Shown here: one piece after another, positions 1 through 7,179 of the stretch | Numbering within the stretch: position 1 is the first letter of the stretch | Layout: each line of letters starts with the position of its first letter | Assembly (NCBI GenBank): GCA_937897985.1 | Contig: CALCBD010000046.1 | Span: 1-22,912 of the forward strand | Length of the DNA: 22,912 nt | DNA from: an uncultured Paludibacter sp. | GTDB lineage: Bacteria > Bacteroidota > Bacteroidia > Bacteroidales > Paludibacteraceae | Direction of reading: 5' to 3' | The notes under the pieces: model-generated | Database searches by the model: none | The model's input: only the letters and a program-made list of their open reading frames with translations | Told to the model about the DNA's origin: nothing | Made by a program: the position numbers and the translations under genes

Positions 1-31
1 CCGATTACTTTATTGTAGTCGGGGATTTTTT
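1..31 (+). terminator. Intrinsic terminator of an upstream gene (possibly cut by window edge)
   Basis: CCGATTAC (1-8) pairs with GTAGTCGG (15-22), with one G-T wobble and a 6-nt loop, followed by GGA and six T residues. This is a typical Rho-independent terminator for a plus-strand gene that ends before the window. The stem may extend further left than position 1. In Bacteroides genomes a DUF3467 gene often lies just after rpoC, so the upstream gene could be rpoC; that is recollection, not visible here. Confidence 0.6.
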
Positions 32-127
32 GTTCAAACCATTCTTTTCGCTAAATATATAAAACAAACCGGCTTCAGGAAACTGTGTGAACATGACAGT
101 TTGACTCAAAATTTATAAAATTTTGAA

Positions 128-158
128 TTTTACTTATCCAATAAAAATTGTACCTTTG
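128..158 (+). promoter_or_regulatory. Bacteroidota-type promoter for the DUF3467 cluster
   Basis: TACCTTTG at 151-158 matches the -7 consensus TAnnTTTG exactly. Nineteen bases upstream, TTTT at 128-131 differs by one base from the -33 TTTG element. Transcription would start around 165, about 20 bases before the ATG at 186. This placement argues against any start codon upstream of 160. Confidence 0.55.
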
Positions 159-185
159 CGAACATTATTAAATCAGGAAATTAAA

Positions 186-494
186 ATGGAACAACAGGAC
201 AATCAACTCAACATTGAACTCCCGGCAGAGGTAGCCGAGGGAATATATTCAAATCTGGCTATCATTTCCCATTCAACTTCAGAATTTGTTGTTGACTTTA
301 TCAGAATTATGCCGGGAATGCCAAAAGCAAACGTTAAATCACGTATTATCCTGACACCGGAACATGCCAAACGATTGTTGTTTGCTTTACAGGAAAATAT
401 AACTAAATATGAAGCGCAATACGGTAAAATTAAATTGCCTGAAAATAATTTTATACCTCCTGTGCCAATGTCATTTGGTGGCGGTGAAGCCTGA
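186..494 (+). CDS. DUF3467 domain protein
   Basis: This is a 102-residue soluble protein with no signal peptide or membrane segment. It has the look of the DUF3467 family, common in Bacteroidota and of unknown function: an N-terminal MEQQ..LNIELP stretch, a central 'SEFVVDFIRIMPG' beta strand region, 'KSRIILTPEHAKRLL' leading into an amphipathic helix, and a short proline-rich tail ending GGGEA. The ATG at 186 is preferred over a TTG at 123 in the same frame. The TTG lies within the promoter, and the extra 21 residues do not resemble the family. The protein is the first gene of a unit with the DUF3108 gene, whose start is 31 bp downstream. No function can be given. Confidence 0.85.
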   Translation: MEQQDNQLNIELPAEVAEGIYSNLAIISHSTSEFVVDFIRIMPGMPKANVKSRIILTPEHAKRLLFALQENITKYEAQYGKIKLPENNFIPPVPMSFGGGEA

Positions 495-525
495 TTATTC
501 CTTTCAACAAAATTTGTAAAATGAA

Positions 526-1281
526 ATGAAAAAAATATTGACAATTGGTGTTTTTTTATCCTTTATCCGGATATGCACCGGTCAGATTTCACCTAATGAA
601 ACGTTGATTTTCGATGGTTCGTATGAACTGAGTGGAATGATGACCAATATTGCACAGGTGACAATGCAAACCTCTGTAATGAAAACCACCAACAAAAGTT
701 ATTTGCATTTAAGTGCTGAAGTTGCAACGTTTAATAAATGGGATTCATTTTTTAAAATTCGTGATTTGTACGAATCTTATGTCGATCCTGGTACATTAAA
801 GCCAAGTTTGTATAAACGAAATGTATATGAGGGAGGTTATACGAAAACTGAAAAATACAGTTATAACCCGGCCGGAAATTCAATTAAAAGCGAGTCGAAA
901 AGGAAGAATAATCCGGTTGTTAAAAATACTGTTTCAATTCAACCGGGAGCAGTAGATGTCATCACTTTAATATACAAGTTACGATCAGCCAATTTATCGG
1001 GGCTTAAAGCAGGACAATCCATCCCTTATATCATCGTTTTTGATGAAAAACAGTTGAGAGTAAATCTGAAAATGCTCGGGAAGGAAATAGTTTCGGCCGG
1101 AAATCTTGGTAAAAGAGAGTGTTATAAACTATCAATTTCGGCTAATACAAATAAACTCAAGGGTGCTGATAAAAATCTGATCTGGCTGACCACCGATTCC
1201 AAACATATTCCATGTTTAATAAAATTCAGCATTCCGGTAGGAGTTGGACAATTATCACTTTTAAAAACTGCCGGTATTTAA
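526..1281 (+). CDS. Secreted DUF3108 domain protein
   Basis: This is a 251-residue protein with a probable type I signal peptide (residues 1-20, cleavage after ICTGQ), so it should act in the periplasm or at the outer membrane. The body is rich in beta strands: 'ETLIFDGSYELSG' at the start, a 'DSFFKIRDLYESYVDP' segment, a run of basic residues (KSESKRKNNP), and a final strand ending 'PVGVGQLSLLKTAGI'. This pattern is that of DUF3108 proteins, predicted beta-barrel-like or lipocalin-like exported proteins with no assigned role. The gene follows the DUF3467 gene by 31 bp, and the next start is 10 bp after its stop, so the three genes are probably cotranscribed. The family assignment is from memory of sequence style; the function is unknown. 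Confidence 0.75.
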   Translation: MKKILTIGVFLSFIRICTGQISPNETLIFDGSYELSGMMTNIAQVTMQTSVMKTTNKSYLHLSAEVATFNKWDSFFKIRDLYESYVDPGTLKPSLYKRNVYEGGYTKTEKYSYNPAGNSIKSESKRKNNPVVKNTVSIQPGAVDVITLIYKLRSANLSGLKAGQSIPYIIVFDEKQLRVNLKMLGKEIVSAGNLGKRECYKLSISANTNKLKGADKNLIWLTTDSKHIPCLIKFSIPVGVGQLSLLKTAGI

Positions 1282-1291
1282 ATTTACATAT

Positions 1292-1615
1292 ATGAGGATC
1301 GCATTTATTATAATTGCTATTGTATTTGTCGCCCTGACTATCGCGTTCACTATTCTGCCAATGGGAACAATAGCACTGATTCCGGTTGCTTTAGCATTTT
1401 TGTTTTCATTCTTTGCCTTTTTTAAGTCAAAAGAAAGAAAAAGGATTTTCAGCAAATGGTTAATGTTTTTCGTTTTTGTGTTATTTCTGGTCATTGTTGC
1501 CAAAGATGTTTTTGTGAAAGACAAAGTAGTTACAGATCAAAAATTTCAGCTCGAAAAACAAAATTCGCAACAGGAAGCACAAAAGGAACTCGAAGAACTC
1601 GAAGGATTGAAATGA
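1292..1615 (+). CDS. Small conserved inner-membrane protein
   Basis: This is a 107-residue protein with three hydrophobic helices: residues 3-20 (IAFIIIAIVFVALTIAFT), about 24-43 (GTIALIPVALAFLFSFFAFF), and about 55-69 (WLMFFVFVLFLVIVA). A basic loop KSKERKR separates helices 2 and 3. The C-terminal 35 residues are highly charged, rich in Q/E/K (QLEKQNSQQEAQKELEELEG), and likely form a short coiled coil in the cytoplasm or periplasm. Proteins of this shape occur in many Bacteroidales, but I do not recognise a named family or function. The ATG at 1292 is 10 bp after the DUF3108 stop, which suggests cotranscription. Confidence 0.7.
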   Translation: MRIAFIIIAIVFVALTIAFTILPMGTIALIPVALAFLFSFFAFFKSKERKRIFSKWLMFFVFVLFLVIVAKDVFVKDKVVTDQKFQLEKQNSQQEAQKELEELEGLK

Positions 1616-1619
1616 CAGC

Positions 1620-1650
1620 ACTTTGTTTTTTTTATGAATGTAAACAAAGT
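1620..1650. repeat. Short inverted repeat after the small membrane protein gene
   Basis: ACTTTGTTT (1620-1628) and AAACAAAGT (1642-1650) form a perfect 9-bp stem with a 13-nt T-rich loop, starting five bases after the stop codon. No T tract follows the second arm on the plus strand, so this is at best a weak terminator for the upstream cluster. Confidence 0.3.
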
Positions 1651-1720
1651 TGATATCATTTATATAAAATAATACTTTCACCTAATCGCTGTTTTCATCA
1701 TAAAATATTCATTCTAATGC

Positions 1721-1751
1721 TTTGGTATTCCAAAGAAAAACTGTATTTTTG
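1721..1751 (+). promoter_or_regulatory. Perfect Bacteroidota promoter for the rplM operon
   Basis: TTTG (1721-1724), a 19-base spacer, and TATTTTTG (1744-1751) match the Bacteroidota housekeeping consensus TTTG-N19-21-TAnnTTTG with no mismatch. Transcription should begin close to 1758, giving an rplM leader of about 135 nt. A strong promoter is expected for a ribosomal protein operon. Confidence 0.8.
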
Positions 1752-1757
1752 CAGTCC

Positions 1758-1892
1758 GTTTATTATCCCAGTGTAACAGATCGAATCATAAAGTATGAAA
1801 GTGCTGTATTTGTGCCGATTAGCCTCATTCAAATACAATAATTACAGCTGTGTGTGACGACAATTTATTAATTAAAAAACATTTTTATTAAA
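1758..1892 (+). promoter_or_regulatory. Structured 5' leader of rplM, candidate autoregulatory RNA
   Basis: The region between the promoter and the GTG start is non-coding and can form two competing stems. TGTATTTG (1805-1812) pairs perfectly with CAAATACA (1830-1837). GCTGTA (1803-1808) can instead pair with TACAGC (1843-1848). Both use bases 1805-1808, so they exclude each other. Ribosomal protein operons are commonly controlled by binding of one of their products to the leader. Here that is an inference from position and pairing only. Confidence 0.4.
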
Positions 1893-2348
1893 GTGGATAC
1901 GTTAAGTTATAAAACCATTTCTGCCAATAAAGCTACTGTGCAGAAAGAATGGGTGTTGGTAGATGCTACCGATTTGGTATTGGGACGTATGGGCACGAAA
2001 GTTGCAAAACTTTTGCGTGGCAAGTACAAACCAAATTTCACACCTCATGTTGACTGCGGCGACAATGTAATCATTATCAACGCAGAAAAGGTACAATTGA
2101 CCGGAAATAAATGGACAGACAGGGTTTACCTGAGTCATACCGGTTATCCGGGAGGTCAGCGTGAAATCACACCGGCGAAATTGATGGCTAAAAGTCCTGA
2201 AAAACTTATAAAGAAAGTAGTAAAAGGTATGTTGCCTAAAAATAAATTAGGAGCACAATTACTCGGTAATTTATATGTATTCGGAGGAGCCGAACACAAT
2301 ATGCAGGCTCAGCAGCCAAAACAAATCGATTTAAACACACTTAAATAA
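1893..2348 (+). CDS. rplM: 50S ribosomal protein L13
   Basis: L13 is a primary assembly protein of the large ribosomal subunit. The 151-residue product has the Bacteroidota N-terminus 'MDTLSYKTISANKATV', followed by 'EWVLVDATDLVLGRMGTKVA', 'LLRGKYKPNFTPHVDCGD', the 'VQLTGNKWTDRVYLSHTGYPGG' core, and 'VKGMLPKNKLGAQLLGNLYVFGGAEH'. These are hallmark L13 segments. The start codon is GTG at 1893; the family-typical N-terminus begins exactly there and no in-frame ATG could replace it. The gene heads the operon, five bases ahead of rpsI, as in most bacteria. An A/T-rich stretch without Shine-Dalgarno motif precedes the start, as usual for the phylum. Confidence 0.98.
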   Translation: MDTLSYKTISANKATVQKEWVLVDATDLVLGRMGTKVAKLLRGKYKPNFTPHVDCGDNVIIINAEKVQLTGNKWTDRVYLSHTGYPGGQREITPAKLMAKSPEKLIKKVVKGMLPKNKLGAQLLGNLYVFGGAEHNMQAQQPKQIDLNTLK

Positions 2349-2353
2349 TCAGT

Positions 2354-2740
2354 ATGGAAGTAATAAATGCCTTAGGAAGAAGAAAAGCAGCTATTGCCCG
2401 CGTTTTCGTAAGCGAAGGAAGTGGTAAAATCACTATCAACAAACGTGAACTTGCTGTATATTTTCCATCACCCCTTTTGCAATACGTTGTGAAACAACCA
2501 TTGAACAAATTAGGTGTTGCCGAAAAATATGACATTAAAGTGAATCTTGATGGCGGTGGATTTAAAGGTCAATCAGAAGCATTGCGCCTTGCGATAGCCC
2601 GTGCATTGGTAAAAATAAATCCTGAAGACAAACCGGCACTGAAATCCGAAGGTTTCATGACCCGCGATCCACGCGAAGTGGAACGTAAAAAACCGGGACG
2701 TCCGAAAGCACGTAAGAGATTCCAGTTCTCGAAACGTTAA
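2354..2740 (+). CDS. rpsI: 30S ribosomal protein S9
   Basis: S9 is a small-subunit protein whose C-terminal tail reaches the P-site tRNA. The 128-residue product has the 'ALGRRKAAIARVFV' N-terminal motif, 'GSGKITINKRELAVYF', 'VNLDGGGFKGQSEALRLAIARAL', and the diagnostic basic tail 'KKPGRPKARKRFQFSKR'. The length is normal for the family. The ATG at 2354 is five bases after the rplM stop, giving the conserved rplM-rpsI pair, which is probably translationally coupled. Confidence 0.98.
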   Translation: MEVINALGRRKAAIARVFVSEGSGKITINKRELAVYFPSPLLQYVVKQPLNKLGVAEKYDIKVNLDGGGFKGQSEALRLAIARALVKINPEDKPALKSEGFMTRDPREVERKKPGRPKARKRFQFSKR

Positions 2741-2749
2741 AATTTATTT

Positions 2750-2822
2750 ACCATTATACTGTTTACCATTTACCATTTTACGGCAAGCCACAGCTTAAAT
2801 AGTAAATTGTAAGTGAATAAAT
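2750..2822. repeat. TTTACCA-type inverted repeat, copy A (rpsI-rpsB gap)
   Basis: Here 'TTTACCATTTACCATTTTAC' (2762-2781) is followed, after about 20 bases, by a run around 2795-2822 with AAATAGTAAATTGTAAG, an imperfect complement of the first arm. The arms match those of the better preserved copy in the rpsB-tsf gap, so the two are members of one repeat family. Boundaries are approximate. Confidence 0.5.
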
Positions 2823-2932
2823 AGTCAATGGATTTGGTTTAGTATCTAAATTCGCAGGACTCATAGACATTGGATGGCTACCGGCGGATTGAATTAAAAA
2901 AAAAAGAAAGTAAACAAATTAAAAAACAAAAA

Positions 2933-3766
2933 ATGCCAAGAACAAATTTTGATCAGTTATTAGAAGCCGGTTGCCACTTTGGTCACCTGAAACGTAAATG
3001 GAATCCTGCAATGGCTCCCTATATCTTTATGGAGCGCAACGATATTCATATTATCGATTTACACAAAACAGTAGTAAAAATCGACGAGGCTGCAGCCGCT
3101 TTAAAAAATATCGCTAAATCAGGACGTAAAGTGCTGTTTGTAGCAACAAAAAAACAAGCTAAGGACGTAGTAGCCGAAAGAGCCAAATCAGTACAAATGC
3201 CTTATATCACCGAACGCTGGGCAGGAGGAATGTTAACAAACTTCCCAACTATCCGTAAAGCTGTAAAGAAAATGGCTACCATCGATAAGATGGCTACTGA
3301 CGGTACTTTCGAAAATATGTCAAAACGTGAAAAACTTCAAATCTCACGTCAACGCGAAAAATTAGAAAAGAACTTAGGTTCAATTGCTGATTTGACCCGT
3401 TTGCCTTCGGCTCTTTTTGTAATTGATGTGATGAAAGAACATATTGCCGTTCTGGAAGCACAGCGTCTCGGAATTCCGGTTTTCGGAATTGTTGACACCA
3501 ACTCAAATCCTAACGGAATAGACTTCGTTATTCCGGCAAATGATGACGCAACAAAATCAGTTGACGTAATTCTGGGTGCAATGGTCGAAGCTATTCAGGA
3601 AGGACTTGAAGAACGTAAAGTTGAAAAAGTGGATACTGAAGCTGCTGAAGTTCCGGTTGCTAAAGAAAAGAAATCGCGTGTTAACAAACGCCCGAGAACA
3701 CATAAAGAAGATGAAGAAGCATTGAATGCAAATGTTGTAAAAAAATTCATCAAAGAAGAAGAATAA
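2933..3766 (+). CDS. rpsB: 30S ribosomal protein S2
   Basis: S2 binds late to the small subunit and is needed for S1 association and initiation. The 277-residue product opens with 'MPRTNFDQLLEAGCHFGHL' and has 'KRKWNPAMAPYIFMERNDIH', 'DLHKTVVKIDEAA', 'VLFVATKKQAKD', the coiled-coil segment 'KREKLQISRQREKLEKNLG' and 'LFVIDVMKEHIAVLEAQRLG', 'VFGIVDTNSNP'. The C-terminal tail is highly charged (KEKKSRVNKRPRTHKEDEE), as in related Bacteroidota. The ATG at 2933 gives the canonical S2 N-terminus. The same frame is open back to a TTG at 2870, but those 21 residues are low-complexity lysine-rich sequence and are not part of S2. Confidence 0.98.
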   Translation: MPRTNFDQLLEAGCHFGHLKRKWNPAMAPYIFMERNDIHIIDLHKTVVKIDEAAAALKNIAKSGRKVLFVATKKQAKDVVAERAKSVQMPYITERWAGGMLTNFPTIRKAVKKMATIDKMATDGTFENMSKREKLQISRQREKLEKNLGSIADLTRLPSALFVIDVMKEHIAVLEAQRLGIPVFGIVDTNSNPNGIDFVIPANDDATKSVDVILGAMVEAIQEGLEERKVEKVDTEAAEVPVAKEKKSRVNKRPRTHKEDEEALNANVVKKFIKEEE

Positions 3767-3781
3767 AAATCAATTACGATT

Positions 3782-3877
3782 TTATCATTTACCATTTACC
3801 ATTTACTGTTTTGTGGAGATGCGGGAAACTATCGTATTCAATCAAATAGTAAATGGTAAATTGTTAAATAGTAAATT
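3782..3877. repeat. TTTACCA-type inverted repeat, copy B (rpsB-tsf gap)
   Basis: ATTTACCATTTACT (3794-3807) and AGTAAATGGTAAAT (3848-3861) form a perfect 14-bp inverted repeat with a 40-base loop. Additional TTTACC and AAATAGTAAAT-like units sit outside the core. It is clearly related to the element in the rpsI-rpsB gap and so is a dispersed short repeat, here placed inside an operon between two essential genes. It has no T tract that would make it a classical terminator. Confidence 0.7.
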
Positions 3878-3913
3878 ATACATTTTTCAATAAACTAATA
3901 AAATTAAGATATT

Positions 3914-4912
3914 ATGGCTGTAACAATGGCAGAAATTTCGAAATTGCGTACCATGACCGGAGCCGGTATGATGGATTGCAAAAATGCTTTAATTGAGGCA
4001 GAAAATGATTTCGAAAAAGCAATTGAAATTATTCGTAAAAAAGGACAGGCAGTTGCTGCCAAACGCAGTGACCGTGAAGCTTCCGAAGGCTGTGTTTTAG
4101 CTGCTGCAAAAGATGGTTTTGCTGCTGTCGTGGCACTGAAGTGTGAAACTGACTTCGTGGCAAAAAATGCTGATTTTGTTGCTCTTACTCAATCAATTCT
4201 TGATGTGGCGTTTGACAAAAAGCCTGCTAATCTCGATGCTCTCAAAGCTGAAACTATCGGCGGTAAAACTATTGCTGATTTAATTGTTGAACGTATCGGT
4301 GTGACTGGTGAAAAAATGGAGCTGGATTATTACGAATTCGTTGAAGGAGGTACCACTTCGGCTTATATTCACCCGGGAAACAAACTTGCTACAATCGTGG
4401 CTCTTGCCGAAAAAGACGCTGAATACGAAACTATTCGTGGTTTAGCAATGCATATTGCAGCTATGTCGCCTGTGGCAATTGATGAATCTGCAGTACCTCA
4501 GAAGATAAAAGATAATGAGCTGGCAGTAGCTATCGAAAAAACCAAAACTGAACTTGTTGAAAAAGAAGTTGAAGTTGCATTGAAAAAAGCAGGCATCAAC
4601 CCTGCTCACGTTGATAGCGAAGCCCATATTGAATCAAACATGTCAAAAGGATGGATAACCGCTGAAGTAGCTGCACAGGCACGTGAAATAAAGGCAACAG
4701 TTACTGCAGAAAAATCAGCGACTTTACCCGAACAGAAAGTAAACAATATTGCCGCCGGACGTATGGCAAAATTCTATAAAGAATACACCCTTTTAGAACA
4801 AAAGTACGAAGGTGGTGGAGAAGAAGCCGGAAAAATAACAGTAAAAGAACTGCTTGCAAAAAAACACTTGACTTGCATTGCTTTCAAACGGATTACTTTA
4901 AATATGGAATAA
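3914..4912 (+). CDS. tsf: Elongation factor Ts
   Basis: EF-Ts is the guanine nucleotide exchange factor that regenerates EF-Tu-GTP. The 332-residue product has the UBA-like N-terminal domain 'ISKLRTMTGAGMMDCKNAL' (about residues 8-26), 'DFEKAIEIIRKKG', and the EF-Tu-contacting motif TDFV at residues 79-82 ('KCETDFVAKN'). These are followed by two core subdomains including 'YIHPGNKLATIVAL' and 'LAMHIAAMSP'. The length is longer than the roughly 280 residues of E. coli but usual for Bacteroidota. It is the last gene of the rplM-rpsI-rpsB-tsf operon and is followed by a strong terminator. Confidence 0.98.
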   Translation: MAVTMAEISKLRTMTGAGMMDCKNALIEAENDFEKAIEIIRKKGQAVAAKRSDREASEGCVLAAAKDGFAAVVALKCETDFVAKNADFVALTQSILDVAFDKKPANLDALKAETIGGKTIADLIVERIGVTGEKMELDYYEFVEGGTTSAYIHPGNKLATIVALAEKDAEYETIRGLAMHIAAMSPVAIDESAVPQKIKDNELAVAIEKTKTELVEKEVEVALKKAGINPAHVDSEAHIESNMSKGWITAEVAAQAREIKATVTAEKSATLPEQKVNNIAAGRMAKFYKEYTLLEQKYEGGGEEAGKITVKELLAKKHLTCIAFKRITLNME

Positions 4913-4966
4913 TATTCTGATTTCACATATTTGTTTGTGAAATACGGAATTTTGATTCTGAACTTT

Positions 4967-5002
4967 AAAAAGCCTCCTGAATTTACTTCAGGAGGCTTTT
5001 TT
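4967..5002 (+). terminator. Strong intrinsic terminator of the rplM-tsf operon
   Basis: AAAAAGCCTCCTGAA (4967-4981) and TTCAGGAGGCTTTTT (4987-5001) form a perfect 15-bp stem with a 5-nt loop and a run of six T residues on the second arm. The complementary A tract also makes it a possible bidirectional terminator. Just upstream, ATTTCACA (4920-4927) and TGTGAAAT (4936-4943) form a second, weaker 8-bp hairpin. Confidence 0.92.
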
Positions 5003-5107
5003 GTTGACTAACTTCCTCAATACTAATTTTAAACAATAATTTGTGCGGTATTTCGTTTTTATTTTATCAGCTTCCTGATTAATATCCGGGAAATGAGTTT
5101 CTTTAAA

Positions 5108-5140
5108 TTTGAATTTTGTTTCTTTTTTGTTATTATTTTG
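5108..5140 (+). promoter_or_regulatory. Candidate promoter for the DUF4153 gene
   Basis: TTTG (5108-5111), a 21-base spacer and TTATTTTG (5133-5140) match the Bacteroidota consensus with one mismatch in the -7 element. It lies downstream of the tsf terminator and about 40 bases before the DUF4153 ATG. Confidence 0.4.
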
Positions 5141-5179
5141 CCCATTATTTTATATCAGGAATTCTAAAAAAATAAATTC

Positions 5180-6895
5180 ATGAAACATCTTCATCTTAAA
5201 TCGGTTAAATCAGATTTGTTGCCGGTTTTGATTCGTTTCCACGTAGTTTTGGTTTTTGTCTTTGGTTTGGCAGTGATGGCATTTCTTGAATTAAATGACA
5301 AGCAGTTCGAGAAAGAATTTAATGTTTGGGGATTTTTTATTCTCGGAACTTTTATTTCACTTTCTGTTACGCTTTTCAAGGAAAACCTGTCAAATAAATT
5401 ATCGAAAGCTGTAGTTATTCTGATACCTGTTTTATCGGTCTTTTTTTACTGCTTCTTCTTATTCAACAATAAAACTGAGTGGGAGATGATGCAATTTGTA
5501 GCCTTCGCATTGGCGGCTTTTCTCTCGGTTTATTTTGTTTTATTTTTCCGGAAAAATACGGATACTTCATTTTGGGTTTTTTCCGAAAAAATTACGCGTG
5601 AGCTTATCATTACCTACATTTACACTTCATTTTTATTCGGTGGATTAAGCCTGGCAATTTTTGCTGTGAACGAATTATTCAATGTGAAAATTGAGCATGA
5701 AGTTTACGGTAACTTCGCAATTGTATGTTACCTGATTATAGCTCCCGTTTACTTTTTATCCAACATTCCTTCGAAGGACAGGATTTATAATGAAGTTCCG
5801 GAATATGGCAAGTTCCTGAAAATTCTCGGTTTATATGTGTTTCTTCCGGTTTTGATACTTTATATCTTTATTCTGTATTTTTATTTACTGAAAATAGTTA
5901 TCCTGTGGGAATTGCCCAATGGCTGGGTAACTACACTGGTTTCAGTACTGGCTTTAGGAGGTTTCCTTACAAAATACCTTTTATTTCCGCTTTCCGATAA
6001 CAAAATTGTACGGTTCTTAAATAATTATTTTGCACTAATTATTTTGCCCCTCATAGTATTAATGTCGGTGGGGCTGGGGCGCAGAATTTCAGATTATGGT
6101 TTGTCGATCAACAGAATTTATGTGCTGATATTTAATGTTTGGCTTTACGGTGCCTGTATCTATCTGTTTATCACTAAATCAAAACATCTTCGCTGGCTGG
6201 TCATTTCTTTTGCTGCCGTATTATTTGTTTCATCAGTCGGCCCATGGAGTGTTTTTGCTGTGACCAGGCGAATAATTGAAAAGGATTTAACCGTACTTTT
6301 AACCGAAAATAAATTGCTGGTCGATGGTAAAATTGTTGACAATAAAGATAATAAAATAAAGTTCTCCGATAATGTTTCACAGGCAATCTACGATAAGGTT
6401 TTTTATTATATCACTAATTATGATATTAAGAGCTGGAAAGACCATTTCAACGATCAAAGAGATTTGAAAGGAGTTTTTCAGCTTACCGAATCATTGGGTG
6501 TCGATAATAAGCTAAAACAATGGAACTCAAAATTTGTATCTGGAAATTTGCCTGAGGGTGAAGTGCTTAATGTAAGCGGTTTCTCCGAACTGATAACCAA
6601 CATTCAAAAGCAGGAAAATACAGATTCAATTTTTAAAAATGATAATCTGAAGGTTGAGCTTGTTCATAACTTAGTAAAGGTGACTAACTTAAAATCAAAG
6701 CAACAAACAAACTTCAGCCTTTCAGGTATTGTGTCAGAGTTACAAAAAAACAAAGACAGCGAAATTAAAAACCATGGCTTGTTTATTCAGAAAACAGGTG
6801 AATATATGTTGTTAATTAACAATATCTCTGTACGTTTTAAAAAAGGTAAGGAATACGAAATCAACGATTTAAATATTTCTTTATTTGTGAAATAG
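5180..6895 (+). CDS. DUF4153 polytopic membrane protein
   Basis: This is a 571-residue integral membrane protein. About ten or more hydrophobic helices fill residues 15-385, and the last 185 residues are soluble, rich in lysine, asparagine and aspartate. The segment 'GLGRRISDYGLSINRIYVLIFNVWL' matches the conserved 'R..DYG.t..Ry.vl' signature I associate with DUF4153, a family of predicted transporters or membrane sensors without known function. The C-terminal soluble portion contains short 'VDGKIVDNKDNKIKFSDN' and 'LFIQKTGEYMLLINN' strands, plausibly periplasmic. The gene stands alone: a terminator lies upstream and the next genes are on the opposite strand. The family call is fairly confident; the role is unknown. 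Confidence 0.8.
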   Translation: MKHLHLKSVKSDLLPVLIRFHVVLVFVFGLAVMAFLELNDKQFEKEFNVWGFFILGTFISLSVTLFKENLSNKLSKAVVILIPVLSVFFYCFFLFNNKTEWEMMQFVAFALAAFLSVYFVLFFRKNTDTSFWVFSEKITRELIITYIYTSFLFGGLSLAIFAVNELFNVKIEHEVYGNFAIVCYLIIAPVYFLSNIPSKDRIYNEVPEYGKFLKILGLYVFLPVLILYIFILYFYLLKIVILWELPNGWVTTLVSVLALGGFLTKYLLFPLSDNKIVRFLNNYFALIILPLIVLMSVGLGRRISDYGLSINRIYVLIFNVWLYGACIYLFITKSKHLRWLVISFAAVLFVSSVGPWSVFAVTRRIIEKDLTVLLTENKLLVDGKIVDNKDNKIKFSDNVSQAIYDKVFYYITNYDIKSWKDHFNDQRDLKGVFQLTESLGVDNKLKQWNSKFVSGNLPEGEVLNVSGFSELITNIQKQENTDSIFKNDNLKVELVHNLVKVTNLKSKQQTNFSLSGIVSELQKNKDSEIKNHGLFIQKTGEYMLLINNISVRFKKGKEYEINDLNISLFVK

Positions 6896-6969
6896 TCTGT
6901 TGAATGTTGGTTAAATCCGATTCTTCCTGATTCTTTTTTTGAAATTTACGCTTCAATTTATAGACACGC

Positions 6970-7078
6970 ATTTTTGAACTCTAAGTTACTAAGTCGCTAC
7001 GACGCGAAATAATCATATTTGCGGTCGTGGCGACTTTCTTGACAAACCGGGCAGCAAAGCCGGGCAGCGTTCAAAAAT
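6970..7078. mobile_element. Nested palindromic element, MITE/REP-like
   Basis: A 109-bp block is bounded by 10-bp perfect inverted repeats ATTTTTGAAC (6970-6979) and GTTCAAAAAT (7069-7078). Inside lies a second near-perfect inverted repeat, 6991-7005 (AAGTCGCTACGACGC) with 7021-7036 (GCGGTCGTGGCGACTT), around a 15-base AT-rich loop. Between the inner and outer arms on the right sits a 9-bp direct repeat, CCGGGCAGC, at 7047-7055 and 7060-7068. The block is GC-richer than its flanks and non-coding. I see no clear target-site duplication. It lies between two convergent genes, a common place for such elements. Calling it mobile is an inference from structure. Confidence 0.5.
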
Positions 7079-7179
7079 AATATATATAATACCTGACTTA
7101 CAATTTGTAATTCCGGGAATATTCACACAGACTTTTGAGACTGCCTCTTTGAATTAATTTAGAATGCTTTGTCGTATTT

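Noticed and set aside
123..185. Upstream TTG start for the DUF3467 gene
   Set aside because: The extra codons overlap the TACCTTTG promoter element, and the family N-terminus fits the ATG at 186.
2870..2932. Upstream TTG start for rpsB
   Set aside because: The extension is a lysine-rich low-complexity tract from A-rich leader DNA; S2 normally begins at the ATG at 2933.
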